64,000 bases of DNA from Methylomonas fluvii (GTDB lineage Bacteria; Pseudomonadota; Gammaproteobacteria; Methylococcales; Methylomonadaceae). The position numbers and the translations under genes are program-made. Shown piece after piece: positions 1 through 9,187 of this stretch; the first letter of the stretch is position 1, and each line of letters opens with the position of its first letter. The stretch is taken from NCBI RefSeq assembly GCF_014850975.1, contig NZ_JACXST010000003.1, forward strand, positions 1,178,001 to 1,242,000, read 5' to 3'. Below the pieces are notes generated by a model, which saw only the letters and a list, made by a program, of their open reading frames with translations, was not told where the DNA came from and made no database searches.

Positions 1-1
1 T

Positions 2-526
2 GCCCCGTATCTGCAAGGCCTGTTATTGACCGGCGCCAGCCGTGAAGAATTAGCCGAACTCAAGTGGTCGGACATTGATTTTAAATTAGCCGCCATGTGG
101 TTAAAGGATAAGGTAGACGATGAAGGCCGGATGATTCCCTTGCCGCCTTATTTATCGAGCCTTGTTATCGCTTTGCCTCGCCGGAATGAATGGGTATTCA
201 GCAGCCCCACGGCCGCAGATGGCAAGCTGGCCGAACCTCGTATTGCCCACAATCGCGCCCTTGATGCTGCTGGCCTGGAACATGTCACCCTGCACGGCTT
301 ACGCCGCACCTTTGCCAGCTTGGCCGAATGGGTTGAAATGCCGGTTGGCGTCGTCGCGCAAATCATGGGCCACAAACCCAACGCCACCGCCGAAAAGCTC
401 TACAAAACCCGCCCGCTTGAGCTGCTGGCTATCTGGCACGGCAAGTATGAGGCTTGGATATTGGAACAGGCCGGTATCGAGTTTGCTCAGGCTGAGCAGA
501 TGCAAGGGTTGCGCGTCGTCAAATAG
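2..526 (+). CDS. tyrosine recombinase/phage integrase, C-terminal part (cut by window edge)
   Basis: This is the catalytic half of a site-specific tyrosine recombinase. The reading frame is already open at the window edge, so the N-terminal DNA-binding part lies outside; a TTG at 26 is not the true start. Visible catalytic elements are the first Arg in TGASREELAEL, the HxxR box (HGLRRTF), the following His (IMGHKPN) and the nucleophilic Tyr in EKLYKTR. Domain order and spacing fit the phage/integrative-element integrase family. It is followed within 50 bp by a toxin-antitoxin pair, which suggests the end of an integrated element. The catalytic half looks intact, but whether the enzyme is complete cannot be judged. 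Confidence 0.85.
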   Translation, partial: APYLQGLLLTGASREELAELKWSDIDFKLAAMWLKDKVDDEGRMIPLPPYLSSLVIALPRRNEWVFSSPTAADGKLAEPRIAHNRALDAAGLEHVTLHGLRRTFASLAEWVEMPVGVVAQIMGHKPNATAEKLYKTRPLELLAIWHGKYEAWILEQAGIEFAQAEQMQGLRVVK

Positions 527-572
527 CGACCATAATCACTTGACAAGTGTTTCCTTTAAGATACATTAATCC

Positions 573-872
573 ATGAAATACGAATTGCAGAGCACCCAAA
601 CTTTTAACAGATGGTTATTTGGATTGAAAGACAGAACGGTCAAAAACCAATTACTGTCGCGGTTAGCACGAATGGAAAACGGCCATTTCGGTGATTACAA
701 ACCTTTATCTGCCGATTTGTTTGAACTGCGTTGCTTCTTTGGTGCTGGCCTTCGGGTTTATTACACGATACGCAATCAACAGGTAATTCTGTTGTTAGTC
801 GGCGGCGATAAATCCAGCCAAGACAGGGATATTGAAAAAGCCCAAACCATTTTGAAAAGCCTGGAGAATTGA
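573..872 (+). CDS. RelE/ParE-superfamily toxin (HI1419-type addiction module killer)
   Basis: A 99-residue basic protein of the RelE/ParE fold, of the group often named addiction module killer protein (HI1419 type). Characteristic pieces are FNRWLFGLKD near the N-terminus, the GHFGDYKPL turn, the ELR strand, GLRVYYT and the conserved C-terminal block GGDKSSQDRDIEKA. Family members act as mRNA-cleaving or gyrase-type toxins; which activity applies here is not evident. The antitoxin follows 2 bp after the stop, the usual toxin-first order of this subfamily. The gene appears full length. Confidence 0.87.
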   Translation: MKYELQSTQTFNRWLFGLKDRTVKNQLLSRLARMENGHFGDYKPLSADLFELRCFFGAGLRVYYTIRNQQVILLLVGGDKSSQDRDIEKAQTILKSLEN

Positions 873-874
873 CT

Positions 875-1153
875 ATGAGTGAAACCATTACCCCGTTCGA
901 CATTGCCGAACACCTGGAGACAGAAGCGGATATTCAAGCCTTTTTGCGTGAAACCGCAGCCAACGGCGATGTGTCCGATTTTATCCATGCGCTAAACACT
1001 GCTGCCCGCGCCAAAGGTATGACCGAAGTTGCCAAACAAGCCGGTGTCACAAGAGCCAGTCTTTATAAATCTTTGGCCGACGATGGCAACCCACGCTTTG
1101 AAACTATCGTTAAGATTGTTGAGGCCCTTGGCTGTAAATTGGTAGTGTCGTAA
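875..1153 (+). CDS. HigA-like antitoxin (HI1420-type), HTH protein
   Basis: A 92-residue antitoxin partner of the preceding RelE-like toxin. The N-terminus (FDIAEHLETEADIQAFL) is typical of the HI1420 group, and an Xre/HTH region follows (MTEVAKQAGVTRASLYKSL, then NPRFETIVKIVEALG). It should neutralise the toxin and repress the joint promoter by binding its operator. I chose ATG 875 because a GGAG sits about 8 bp upstream; an in-frame TTG at 869 would overlap the toxin stop by 4 bp. The C-terminus is intact. Confidence 0.87.
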   Translation: MSETITPFDIAEHLETEADIQAFLRETAANGDVSDFIHALNTAARAKGMTEVAKQAGVTRASLYKSLADDGNPRFETIVKIVEALGCKLVVS

Positions 1154-1295
1154 TGGCCCAGCACGAGACCACCCCACCAAACATTGAGGCGTAGCAAGTC
1201 TGAACACCGCCAATATCCCTTTTTGCTGCGCCTAGCTTTAGCGGGCGAACGCCGGAACCTTCACCGGCCGACGACGGCAATCTGTAGTGGTCTAA

Positions 1296-2345
1296 GGCTT
1301 TGTTGCATAAACCCAATGTTATCCCCATGTTATGTGAGTAATCGCCCGGATGCCAAAGCCACAACCGCACAAATACCGAACCACGAACTGGGGAGACTAC
1401 AACCGATCCTTGAAATAACGCGGCTCGCTATTACTGTGGATTGATAAAGAGATGGAGTGGTTAGCACCTAGCATTGGCAAGCAAGGTCGGGCAGATAAGT
1501 TTTCCGATGCCGCTATTCAGTTTTGCCTGATGATCAAAAACCTGTTCGGATTGGCGTTGCGTCAAGCCAGTGGAATGGTAGCGAGTCTGTTGAAACTGTC
1601 GGGACTCGATTGGTCGACACCGGATTACTCGACGTTATGTCGCCGCCAGCAACGCTTACAGGTCTGCATTTCCTATCGCCCTAAGCCGAAAGGCTTGCAT
1701 TTGCTCGTCGATAGCACCGGCGTAAAAATGCTGGGCGAAGGCGAATGGAAAACCAAGAAGCACGGCGCCGAGTATCGTCGTCAGTGGCGCAAGGTTCATT
1801 TGGGTGTCGATGCCGAAACCCTGGAAATCCGAGCTATTGAGGTGACGTCCAATCGCGAGGGGGATGCCCAAGTCCTGCCGGCGTTACTGAATCAAATTCC
1901 CGCCAATAAACGCATAGAGTCTGTCAGCGGTGACGGCGCGTACGACACCAAGAAGGCTCATACCGCAATTTCCGAACGGAACGCCGAGGCCATTATCCCT
2001 GTGCGCAAAAACGGCAAGCCCTGGAAAGAAAACACCGCAGGCGCCAAAGCTCGAAACGAAACCCTGCGGGCCATACAGCAATTGGGGCGAGCAATTTGGA
2101 AGAAATGGAGCGGCTATCATCGACGCAGCTTGGTCGAAACCAAGATGCGCTGCTTCAAATTGTTGGGTGAACGCGTTAATGCTAGGCTCTTTAACAGCCA
2201 AGTCGCCGAATTACAAATTCGAGTGGCATTACTCAATCGGTTTACCCAACTGGGGACGCCGATGACTGTGGCCATGCCCTAAATCCGTCTTGCGGATTTG
2301 GGGTAAGGGGAAATTTGGCTCTTATTGGGTTTATGCAACAAAGCC
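1296..2345 (+). mobile_element. 1,050-bp IS5-family insertion sequence with perfect 22-bp terminal inverted repeats
   Basis: The element is bounded by perfect 22-bp inverted repeats at 1296-1317 and 2324-2345 (outer bases GGCTTTGTTGCATAAACC and complement). It holds one DDE transposase frame. The flanking bases (CTAA on the left, ATTT on the right) are not a direct repeat, so either the duplication has decayed or the flank was rearranged after insertion. Size and transposase place it in the IS5 superfamily. Confidence 0.92.
1350..2282 (+). pseudogene. IS5-family transposase with in-frame nonsense codon at codon 23
   Basis: Read from ATG 1350, the frame starts MPKPQPHKYRTTNWGDYNRS, hits TAA at 1416-1418 where relatives usually carry Gln (SLK-stop-RGSL), and then runs open to 2282. 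The downstream part carries the DDE residues: Asp in VDSTGVKM, Asp in DGAYDTKKA, and Glu in RRSLVETKMRCF. A restart at ATG 1452 would give 276 residues lacking the N-terminal region. This looks like a recent point inactivation (CAA to TAA) in an otherwise intact element. Translation from the internal start cannot be excluded. Confidence 0.82.
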
Positions 2346-2378
2346 ATTTGCTTACCAGAAACTTACAGGCAACAAAAA

Positions 2379-2406
2379 AGGCCTAGGTCGTTAAACCTAA
2401 GCCTTT
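2379..2406 (-). terminator. intrinsic terminator downstream of tRNA-fMet
   Basis: Read on the minus strand, an AAAGGCTTAGGT/ACCTAGGCCTTT hairpin (one mismatch) is followed by TTTTTTG. It lies just past the tRNA 3' end, as expected for the tRNA terminator. Confidence 0.75.
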
Positions 2407-2414
2407 AATTTGTC

Positions 2415-2491
<77 letters not shown>

Positions 2492-2564
2492 ATTGATTTG
2501 GCTTATTATACAGACCTTAAATTATTTAGCAAGCAATAAACATGCTATTTGTTAAATAATGTCA

Positions 2565-2585
2565 CCAGATAAGTTCCTTATCTGG
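2565..2585 (-). terminator. perfect 9-bp hairpin past the heme-binding-like gene
   Basis: CCAGATAAG (2565-2573) and CTTATCTGG (2577-2585) form a perfect stem with a 3-nt loop, 25 bp past the stop of the gene ending at 2611. The following T content is weak, so this is a terminator-like hairpin, not a textbook terminator. Confidence 0.45.
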
Positions 2586-2610
2586 CTGCCGTTGCTTTTA
2601 CAGCGGATGA

Positions 2611-3441
2611 TTAGGGTTGGCCGGCAGGCAAAGCCGCTGTATTCAGATCGGTATTTAAACAAGTTGGATGACCGAAACCTCCTGCGCTAATTCCGGTACC
2701 TCCTTTCGGATTGGCAGCAATGTCGTAAATGATATTATCAGGACGCTGTGAATCGCCACTCACTCCCCCGACGCCGACAATGTGGTCAAGCCCCAGATTA
2801 TGTCTGACTCTCCAGGCGATATTATGATCGGCACAAGAGGTGTCGCCGCTTAAACCGACGCCACCGACCAGCGTTTTTCCGACTGAATACAAGCCCAGGC
2901 CACCACCGAATACATTAACGCCGCCAATTCTTGACCCTACCATAGGATCTTGAGGAGTACCGTTTAACCCTGGGTTTCCGCCGTAAGCAACGCTCGTTTC
3001 AACTGGATTGCTCTCTTGAAGTCCGAACAAACTACCACCAGGTTGCACGGCTGAATATAAATTCGCTGTCGATAACGCCAAACCGTTGGGGTTGCCGGAG
3101 CCAGCGGAATCAGAAGAAGAATCAAGACTGAGCGAATTGGCGGTATTGGCTTTTTGCGCTGAGATAACTCGACTGGCCGGCCACTGTGCCCCCCGATGGG
3201 TGCCGGAAAACGCTACGGCACAAACTACGCCGTCACGGTTGACTAAAGTGGCCCACATATGCAAATTAAGCCCGCTTTCCTCCGCACTCACTGCATCGTC
3301 AAGTGCTGCTTTCAATATGGCGTGATTAGGCAAGCCCCTACATGCCTGCCCCACCCCTTTATTGTTATCTTTATCGGCAATTGCCGCACCAGCGCTAGTC
3401 AGCATCACAAGTGAAGCAGCGAATAACCATCTTGTATTCAT
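2611..3441 (-). CDS. secreted GlcG/HbpS-like (DUF336) heme-binding-family protein
   Basis: A 276-residue exported protein. It has a cleavable signal peptide (MNTRWLFAASLVMLTSAGAAIA) and then a GlcG/HbpS-type fold: the N-terminal helix region LPNHAILKAALDDAVSAEE, the strand pair HMWATLVNRDGVVCAVAFSG, and glycine-rich C-terminal blocks VGSRIGGVNVFGGGLGLY and GKTLVGGVGLSGDT. The glycine-rich middle with an SLSLDSSSDSAGSGNP stretch is longer than in typical 140-residue members. Family members bind heme or small ligands; a specific role is not evident. AGGAGG lies a few bases before the ATG. It stands alone, with about 175 bp of untranslated sequence upstream. Confidence 0.75.
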   Translation of the reverse strand: MNTRWLFAASLVMLTSAGAAIADKDNNKGVGQACRGLPNHAILKAALDDAVSAEESGLNLHMWATLVNRDGVVCAVAFSGTHRGAQWPASRVISAQKANTANSLSLDSSSDSAGSGNPNGLALSTANLYSAVQPGGSLFGLQESNPVETSVAYGGNPGLNGTPQDPMVGSRIGGVNVFGGGLGLYSVGKTLVGGVGLSGDTSCADHNIAWRVRHNLGLDHIVGVGGVSGDSQRPDNIIYDIAANPKGGTGISAGGFGHPTCLNTDLNTAALPAGQP

Positions 3442-3617
3442 AAAAAGTCCTCCTAATTGTTTGTATTGTTATTAGGTTTGAAGCTTAATATTTGCGGCAC
3501 CGCTGCACGCAACCAATCCCCAAACCGGCATGGATTTTAGTCGCATGAATTATCATGGGTCAAATGAGAACAATGCCCCCAAAACCACTGGCTTGTTGAA
3601 CGAAAACAATCGTTAAC

Positions 3618-4130
3618 TCAGTTCGCCGGAAAATCAAACCAGAAGTGCATAATCAAGCCAGCAAAAACTCCTGCCACCACGTCGTCCAACATAATGCCGA
3701 AACCACCGTGCACGTGCTTATCAAGCCATTTGATCGGCCAGGGCTTGACGATGTCGAAAAAGCGGAACAGCACAAAACCGGCCACTAAACTCTGCCAGGA
3801 ATAGGTCACTCCAATCATCGTAATCAAAAATCCAGCGACTTCATCCCAAACGATACCGCCGAAGTCATGGACTTCCAATTTTTTAGCCGCTTGACCGCAA
3901 ATCCAGATGCCGATGCAAACGCTGATCAGCGTGACCGACAGATAAATCCATTCATTGGCTTGCAGCAGAGCAAGATATAGCGGAATCGCGGCGAGCGTGC
4001 CCATCGTACCGGGCATTTTCTTAGCCAACCCAGAGCCGAAACCAAACGCCAGAAACAAGGTGGGATCTTTGACGATTTGTAACGCAGTCAAACGTGCATT
4101 GCCATAATGCTCTCTAAGAAAAATGCTCAA
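3618..4130 (-). CDS. pgpA: phosphatidylglycerophosphatase A
   Basis: This membrane phosphatase removes the phosphate from phosphatidylglycerophosphate to give phosphatidylglycerol. The 170-residue length is normal. Recognisable family blocks are GSGLAKKMPGTMGTLAAIPLY near residue 35, WDEVAGFLITM, FRFFDIVKPWPIKWLDK and GGFGIMLDDVVAGVFAGL, with hydrophobic segments between them. It overlaps thiL by 17 bp and is the last gene of the rib-nusB-thiL operon, the common gammaproteobacterial order nusB-thiL-pgpA. Confidence 0.95.
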   Translation of the reverse strand: MSIFLREHYGNARLTALQIVKDPTLFLAFGFGSGLAKKMPGTMGTLAAIPLYLALLQANEWIYLSVTLISVCIGIWICGQAAKKLEVHDFGGIVWDEVAGFLITMIGVTYSWQSLVAGFVLFRFFDIVKPWPIKWLDKHVHGGFGIMLDDVVAGVFAGLIMHFWFDFPAN

Positions 4131-5046
4131 AACCCTTCACCTCGAATGCACCCACGCACCCTGCCTTATGCATCCGCAAACCCGGCTCGGCCTCGATAAT
4201 CCCCACACAAATAGCAGACGGTAATGCTTGAGAACAATCTGCCGGCACCGTAAAACACAATTCGTAATCGTCGCCGGCAATCAAGGGCATGCGCCAATCG
4301 CCGCTGTGATCGATAAACTCTCTCACTGAAGCAGATAGCGGCAAGTTGTCCCATCGCAAACACGCACCGACGCCGCTTTGCTGCAAAATATGCCCCAAAT
4401 CGGCGGCTAATCCGTCGGAAATATCGATACAGGCATTGGCGATGCCGCGTAGCGCCAAGCCTTCGCTCACTCGCGGTAGCGGCTGGTTGAAGCAACGCAA
4501 AGCCAAACCCGGATCAGCACAGTCATAACCCTGTTTAATTTTTAAACCCAAGCCGGCATTGCCGAGCTGACCGGTAACGTATATCAAATCACCAACCTGG
4601 GCACCGGAACGCAACAGCGCCCTGCCCTGCGGCACCGCCCCCATCGCTTGCACCGTCAAAGTCAACGGTCCGGATGTGGTATCGCCGCCAATCAGATCGA
4701 CATTGTGCTGACGCGCCAGATTGATAAAACCTCGAGAGAACGCTTCCAGCCAGCTTTCATCGACTTTAGGCAAAGTCAAAGCCAAGGTGACCGCGAATGG
4801 TTCGGCACCCATGGCCGCCAAGTCACTGAGATTAACCGCCAGTAATTTATGGCCCAGCAATTCAGGATCGGCATCGGCAAAGAAATGCACATTCTCGACC
4901 ATCGTATCGGCGGTGACCGCCAATTGGTGGCCGGCCGGCAGGTTCAGTAACGCGCAGTCGTCGCCTATACCCAATTGATTGAACGGATGCAGGGGGGCAT
5001 GCACCGCAAAATAGCGGCGGATCAGATCGAATTCGGCGACTGCCAT
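4114..5046 (-). CDS. thiL: thiamine-monophosphate kinase
   Basis: ThiL phosphorylates thiamine monophosphate to thiamine diphosphate with ATP. The 310-residue protein has the PurM-like fold markers: FDLIRRYF, GIGDDCALL near residue 27, AVTADTMVENVHFF, GHKLLAVNLSDLAAMGAEP, IGGDTTSG, and ACIDISDGLAADLGHIL in the second half, plus AGDDYELCFTV near the end. Its start codon shares one base with the nusB stop, and it overlaps pgpA, so the three are translationally coupled. Confidence 0.96.
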   Translation of the reverse strand: MAVAEFDLIRRYFAVHAPLHPFNQLGIGDDCALLNLPAGHQLAVTADTMVENVHFFADADPELLGHKLLAVNLSDLAAMGAEPFAVTLALTLPKVDESWLEAFSRGFINLARQHNVDLIGGDTTSGPLTLTVQAMGAVPQGRALLRSGAQVGDLIYVTGQLGNAGLGLKIKQGYDCADPGLALRCFNQPLPRVSEGLALRGIANACIDISDGLAADLGHILQQSGVGACLRWDNLPLSASVREFIDHSGDWRMPLIAGDDYELCFTVPADCSQALPSAICVGIIEAEPGLRMHKAGCVGAFEVKGFEHFS

Positions 5047-5489
5047 CAGTTTTGAGATTTCGCCCGCTTGGCGGCAATCTCAACGGCACGCTGTTTCTGC
5101 GCGACTTTATCCAGAATGCCGTTGACGTATTTATGACTGCCGTCGGCACCGAAGTCCTTGGCCAGATTGACGCCTTCGTTAATGATGACTTTATAGGGCG
5201 TTTCCAAGCGGTTCATCAGTTCGTAAGCGCCGATGCGCAGAATCGCTCGTTCCACAGGATCGATTTTTTCCACCGGCCTATCGACGAATTCGGCTAGGGC
5301 CGCGTCGATCACATCCAATTGTTTCGGTACGCCATGAAACAATTCGCTGAAATAGGTTTTTTGCGCGCCTTTCAGATGCTCTTCTTCCAGAAAATATGTT
5401 TCGATACGGATCAGGCTCTCGCCGGACATTTGCCATTGATACAGCGCCTGTACCGCGCACTTTCTGGCGTTGGTTTTTGCTTGACTCAT
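5046..5489 (-). CDS. nusB: transcription antitermination protein NusB
   Basis: NusB binds boxA RNA with NusE (S10) to form the antitermination complex on rRNA operons. The protein is 147 residues, the usual length. Typical segments are RKCAVQALYQWQMSG at the N-terminus, RPVEKIDPVERAILRIGAYEL in the middle and TPYKVIINEGVNLAKDFG followed by KYVNGILDKVA. It is coupled by single-base overlaps to ribH upstream and thiL downstream. Confidence 0.96.
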   Translation of the reverse strand: MSQAKTNARKCAVQALYQWQMSGESLIRIETYFLEEEHLKGAQKTYFSELFHGVPKQLDVIDAALAEFVDRPVEKIDPVERAILRIGAYELMNRLETPYKVIINEGVNLAKDFGADGSHKYVNGILDKVAQKQRAVEIAAKRAKSQN

Positions 5490-5965
5490 TAACGACCCAG
5501 GTTGTTGAACAGACTGACCATTTCGATCGCCGACAGCGCTGCTTCCGCGCCTTTATTGCCGGCTTTGGTGCCGGCACGTTCGATAGCCTGCTCGATGCTG
5601 TCTACGGTCAACACCCCAAACGCCACCGGTACGTCGTATTGCAAGGCCACTTGAGCGATACCTTTCACGCATTCGCCGGCTACATACTCAAAATGCGGTG
5701 TACCGCCGCGAATGACTGCGCCCAAAGCGATAATCGCATCGTATTTTTTGGTAGCCGCAATACGTTGCACCACCATCGGCAACTCGAAAGCGCCCGGCGC
5801 CTTGACCAGAGTGATGTCATCTTTATCTGCACCATGGCGCACCAAGGCATCGATCGCACCACCTTCCAATTGTTCGACGATAAAGCTGTTGAAGCGTGAA
5901 GAAACAAGGCAAAACTTGCCGCCTTGCGCGGAAAAGTTGCCTTCCAGAGTAGTGACTGCTGCCAT
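5489..5965 (-). CDS. ribH: 6,7-dimethyl-8-ribityllumazine synthase
   Basis: RibH condenses 5-amino-6-ribitylaminouracil with 3,4-dihydroxybutanone 4-phosphate to lumazine, the penultimate riboflavin step. The 158-residue protein shows the N-terminal [15 protein letters not shown] block, the substrate segment [31 protein letters not shown] with the catalytic His region, and [20 protein letters not shown]. It follows ribBA after 62 bp without a visible terminator and is coupled to nusB. Confidence 0.96.
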   Translation of the reverse strand: MAAVTTLEGNFSAQGGKFCLVSSRFNSFIVEQLEGGAIDALVRHGADKDDITLVKAPGAFELPMVVQRIAATKKYDAIIALGAVIRGGTPHFEYVAGECVKGIAQVALQYDVPVAFGVLTVDSIEQAIERAGTKAGNKGAEAALSAIEMVSLFNNLGR

Positions 5966-6027
5966 GTGTTTACCTGTTGTTGAATGATTAAAATGGTGTA
6001 AAACGCGTCGAATGAATCGACCCTATA

Positions 6028-7140
6028 TTAATGCGTTGAATCGATATGTTCGACGACTTCCAAATCGAAGCCGGACAAACCAATGTATTTTTTCTGAGCC
6101 CCCATCACCTTCAGGCGCCGCACGCCCAAGTCCGACAAGATGCGTGAGCCAGCGCCAGTGGTGCGCCAGTCCGAATCGGCACTTAAATCCTGACTGTTTT
6201 TGACGCCATGATCCTGCATTTGGTAGGCATGGATCAGTTCCACCAGATCCTTGTTGTTTTCTTTTTGACGAATGATCACCAAAACACCGCGCCCGGCTTC
6301 GGCGATATTTTTCAAGGCTTCCCGCACCGGCAGACTGCAATCGCTGCGTTTGGAAAACAATAAATCGTCGATCAAGTTGCGAGCGTGGACCCGCACCAGC
6401 ACCGGCTCGTCGCCGGCCACATCGCCCATCACCAAAGCCAGATGCACATTGTCGTCGTTACAATCCTGGTAGGCATACAATCTAAAATCGCCGAATTCGG
6501 TGGGATAAACACATTCGCTGATCCGCTCCAGGGTGTTTTCGTGTTTGATGCGGTAGTGAATCAAATCGGCGATGGTGCCGATTTTCAGATTATGCTGCTC
6601 GGCAAACACTTCCAGATCGGGCCGGCGCGCCATCGAACCGTCGTCGTTGAGAATTTCCACGATCACGGCTGCCGGCTCGACACCGGCGAGCCTTGCTAGA
6701 TCGCAACCGGCTTCTGTGTGACCAGCCCGGTTTAATACGCCGCCGGCTTGTGCCATCAATGGAAAAATATGTCCGGGTTGTACCAGATCGCTCGGCTGGG
6801 CATTTTTTGCCACCGCAGCCTGCACGGTCAACGCGCGGTCAGCGGCGGAAATACCGGTGGTCACGCCGGTAGCCGCTTCGATCGATACGGTGAAATTGGT
6901 CGTATAGGGCGTATTGTTGTCACTGACCATCAACGGTAAACGCAACTGTTGGCAGCGTTCGCGGGTCAAGGTCAGACAAATCAGGCCGCGGCCGTATTTG
7001 GCCATAAAATTAATGTCTTCCGGCCGGGCAAATGCCGCAGCCATCAACAAATCGCCTTCGTTTTCCCGATCTTCGTCGTCCATGATGATGACCATCTTGC
7101 CTTGACGAAGGTCGGCTATGATTTCTTCTATGCTATTCAT
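6028..7140 (-). CDS. ribBA: 3,4-dihydroxy-2-butanone-4-phosphate synthase fused to a degenerate GTP cyclohydrolase II domain
   Basis: Residues 1-200 are a complete RibB domain: [11 protein letters not shown] (acidic metal loop), the long [18 protein letters not shown] block, [43 protein letters not shown] and [11 protein letters not shown]. It makes the four-carbon precursor from ribulose 5-phosphate. Residues 205-370 align with RibA, but the zinc-binding cysteine cluster is missing: where RibA has a CxDxxxSxRCDC-type stretch, this protein reads [18 protein letters not shown]. Cyclohydrolase II activity is therefore unlikely, and a separate ribA should exist elsewhere. This form is known as RibBX in other gammaproteobacteria. 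It overlaps the ribE stop by 3 bases. Confidence 0.92.
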   Translation of the reverse strand: MNSIEEIIADLRQGKMVIIMDDEDRENEGDLLMAAAFARPEDINFMAKYGRGLICLTLTRERCQQLRLPLMVSDNNTPYTTNFTVSIEAATGVTTGISAADRALTVQAAVAKNAQPSDLVQPGHIFPLMAQAGGVLNRAGHTEAGCDLARLAGVEPAAVIVEILNDDGSMARRPDLEVFAEQHNLKIGTIADLIHYRIKHENTLERISECVYPTEFGDFRLYAYQDCNDDNVHLALVMGDVAGDEPVLVRVHARNLIDDLLFSKRSDCSLPVREALKNIAEAGRGVLVIIRQKENNKDLVELIHAYQMQDHGVKNSQDLSADSDWRTTGAGSRILSDLGVRRLKVMGAQKKYIGLSGFDLEVVEHIDSTH

Positions 7141-7793
7141 TTAATAAAGCCTGCGTTTTGTAATAAGGCCTCGGTGACGCCGCCTTGACTGTAAGCGGCG
7201 GCTTCCCCTTTCATCAGGCGTTCCAAGTAGCGGGCCAGCAAATCAACTTCCAGATTCACCTCGCTGCCGGCTTCGGTTTGGCCTAAGGTGGTTTCTTGCA
7301 AGGTATGCGGCACGATATTCACGGAAAAATAAGCGCCATCAACTGTGTTCACGGTCAGGCTGATGCCGTTAATGCAAATCGAGCCTTTTTCGGCAATGTA
7401 TTTAGCCAGCGTGTCCGGCGCTTTAAATTTAAAACGGATCGAGCGGCCGTCTGCCTGTTTCTCGACCACTTTGCCGATACCATCGACATGACCGCTGACA
7501 ATATGCCCGCCTAAGCGACTGGACGGCGTCATCGCCAACTCCAGATTCACCGGCGTACCGGTAGTTGCAGTCTTTAAGGTGGTACGCGATAAAGTTTCGT
7601 TGGAGACATCAGCGCAAAAATAATGTTCGCCCAACTCCACGGCGGTTAGGCAAACACCGTTCACCGCAATGCTGTCGCCCAAGGCGCATTCGCGCAGCGA
7701 TAACTTGCCGGTATCGATAATCAAGCGGCAATCGCCGCCTTTAGGCTGGATGGCCTTGATTTTGCCGATGGCTAAAATTATCCCGGTAAACAT
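7137..7793 (-). CDS. ribE: riboflavin synthase, alpha subunit
   Basis: The enzyme dismutates two lumazine molecules to riboflavin. The protein has two homologous beta-barrel halves. The first begins MFTGIILAIGKI and contains GDSIAVNGVCLTAVE; the second contains SRLGGHIVSGHVDGIG and GSICINGISLTVNTVDG. The C-terminus NLEVDLLARYLERL is typical. I chose ATG 7793 because family members begin MFTG; a GTG at 7802 is in frame three codons upstream. It sits between the small secreted gene and ribBA in the same operon. Confidence 0.94.
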   Translation of the reverse strand: MFTGIILAIGKIKAIQPKGGDCRLIIDTGKLSLRECALGDSIAVNGVCLTAVELGEHYFCADVSNETLSRTTLKTATTGTPVNLELAMTPSSRLGGHIVSGHVDGIGKVVEKQADGRSIRFKFKAPDTLAKYIAEKGSICINGISLTVNTVDGAYFSVNIVPHTLQETTLGQTEAGSEVNLEVDLLARYLERLMKGEAAAYSQGGVTEALLQNAGFIK

Positions 7794-7830
7794 GGTTATC
7801 ACTCAAAAAAGGTAAAAATGTCCGTTACGA

Positions 7831-8091
7831 TTAGCGCGGCGCGGGCTCGGTGGTTTGCTTTGGCGTTTGGGGGTCAGGGTCTTTCTTTAGCGACTCGGCT
7901 GACTTACGATAAACATCAAAGGTTTGATAGGTGCCGCTATGATAATCGTAGACTTCGATTTCGTGCTTTTCGCCGATCACTTTGCCGCCTTGAATCTGCA
8001 AGGTGCTGGTTTCCGGCTTATCGTCCTCATCCGCCGTCGCCCAAGCAGGCAGCAGGCCAATTACCAATGTCATTACAATAATAGTTTTCAT
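7831..8091 (-). CDS. small exported hypothetical protein within rib operon
   Basis: An 86-residue protein with a clear signal peptide (MKTIIVMTLVIGLLPAWATA), an acidic stretch (DEDDKPET) and a short beta-rich segment (KVIGEKHEIEVYDYHSGTYQTFDVY), ending in a Lys/Pro/Thr-rich tail. I do not recognise the family. It begins 4 bp after ribD and precedes ribE, so it is transcribed with riboflavin genes, though nothing in it suggests an enzyme. Its tight operon position and clean signal peptide argue that it is real. Confidence 0.68.
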   Translation of the reverse strand: MKTIIVMTLVIGLLPAWATADEDDKPETSTLQIQGGKVIGEKHEIEVYDYHSGTYQTFDVYRKSAESLKKDPDPQTPKQTTEPAPR

Positions 8092-8095
8092 CGTT

Positions 8096-9187
8096 TCAAT
8101 CGGTGTTTGCTTGATAACGTAATCTCAAATCCGGTCCAATTTGCCGGGCTTCGAGCAGGCGCAGGCTTTTTTTATCTTGCATGGTCAGCATGCCCGACAG
8201 ACTGAACAGGCCGCGCGCTTGATCCCCCAACACACAGGGCGCCATATAAATCAACCATTCATCGACCAGTCCATTATCGAGCAGCGCACCGTTCAGCGTG
8301 GCCCCGGCCTCCACCCAAACCGTGTTGATTTGTAACTCGGCGAGCAACTTAAAAACCTGCGCCAAGTCTGCACGCCCATTCCGCGCCTCGACTCGAAAGA
8401 CTTTGCAGCCCACGTCGCGTAATTTCTGCTGTTTTAGCGCGTCGTCGCTACAGGTCATAATCCAAACTTCTACTGCATTTTCTAACAGCCTGGCGGATAA
8501 AGGCATACGTAATTGCGAATCCAGCACCACTTTGACCGGCTGCTCCGCATCGAAATCCACACGTGCAGTCAATTGCGGATCATCGTACAACACCGTGTCG
8601 ATGCCGGTGACAATGGCGCTGCTGGCTGCCCGCCAAATCTGGACGTCTTGCCTGGCGTGGGCGGACGTAATCCATTGACTCTCGCCGGAGGCCAGCGCGG
8701 TGCGGCCGTCCAGGCTCATGGCCAGCTTGCTGCGTATCCAGGGCAAACCCTGCCGCATACGTTTAAAAAAGCCTTGGTTTAGCTTTTCCGCTTCCTGCTG
8801 CAAGACGCCGACCAGTACCTCGATGCCGGCTTCGCGGAGTTTTTGCAAACCGCGGCCAGCCACCAGGGGATTGGGATCCTGCATCGCCACGACGACTCGA
8901 CGGATGCCGACAGCGATTAATGCCTCGCTGCAAGGGCCGGTTTTACCGTGATGGCTGCAAGGCTCAAGCGTCACATAAGCTGTCGCACCTAGTGCGTTGT
9001 CTGTTTTGGCCAGCGCATCGACTTCGGCATGGGCAAAACCCGCGCGTTGTGTCCAACCCTCGGCAATCACCTTGTCGTCCTTGACCAACACACAGCCCAC
9101 ATGCGGGTTGGGGTCGGTTGTGTATTTACCGTTCTCCGCCAATTTGACGGCACGCGCCATATAGGCCGCGTCTTGGCTAGGCGTCAT
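8096..9187 (-). CDS. ribD: bifunctional diaminohydroxyphosphoribosylaminopyrimidine deaminase / 5-amino-6-(5-phosphoribosylamino)uracil reductase
   Basis: RibD carries out the deamination and reduction steps after GTP opening in riboflavin synthesis. Residues 1-145 are the zinc deaminase: HAEVDAL supplies the His and Glu, and [16 protein letters not shown] the two Cys ligands. Residues 150-363 are the NADPH-dependent reductase: [24 protein letters not shown], then [19 protein letters not shown] and [13 protein letters not shown]. Length 363 is typical. The start overlaps the nrdR stop by 11 bp. Confidence 0.96.
   Translation of the reverse strand: MTPSQDAAYMARAVKLAENGKYTTDPNPHVGCVLVKDDKVIAEGWTQRAGFAHAEVDALAKTDNALGATAYVTLEPCSHHGKTGPCSEALIAVGIRRVVVAMQDPNPLVAGRGLQKLREAGIEVLVGVLQQEAEKLNQGFFKRMRQGLPWIRSKLAMSLDGRTALASGESQWITSAHARQDVQIWRAASSAIVTGIDTVLYDDPQLTARVDFDAEQPVKVVLDSQLRMPLSARLLENAVEVWIMTCSDDALKQQKLRDVGCKVFRVEARNGRADLAQVFKLLAELQINTVWVEAGATLNGALLDNGLVDEWLIYMAPCVLGDQARGLFSLSGMLTMQDKKSLRLLEARQIGPDLRLRYQANTD

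Noticed and set aside
5966-6027. FMN riboswitch upstream of ribH or ribBA
   Set aside because: The ribH-ribBA gap is 62 bp and shows none of the FMN-element fold; no such element is seen before nrdR either.
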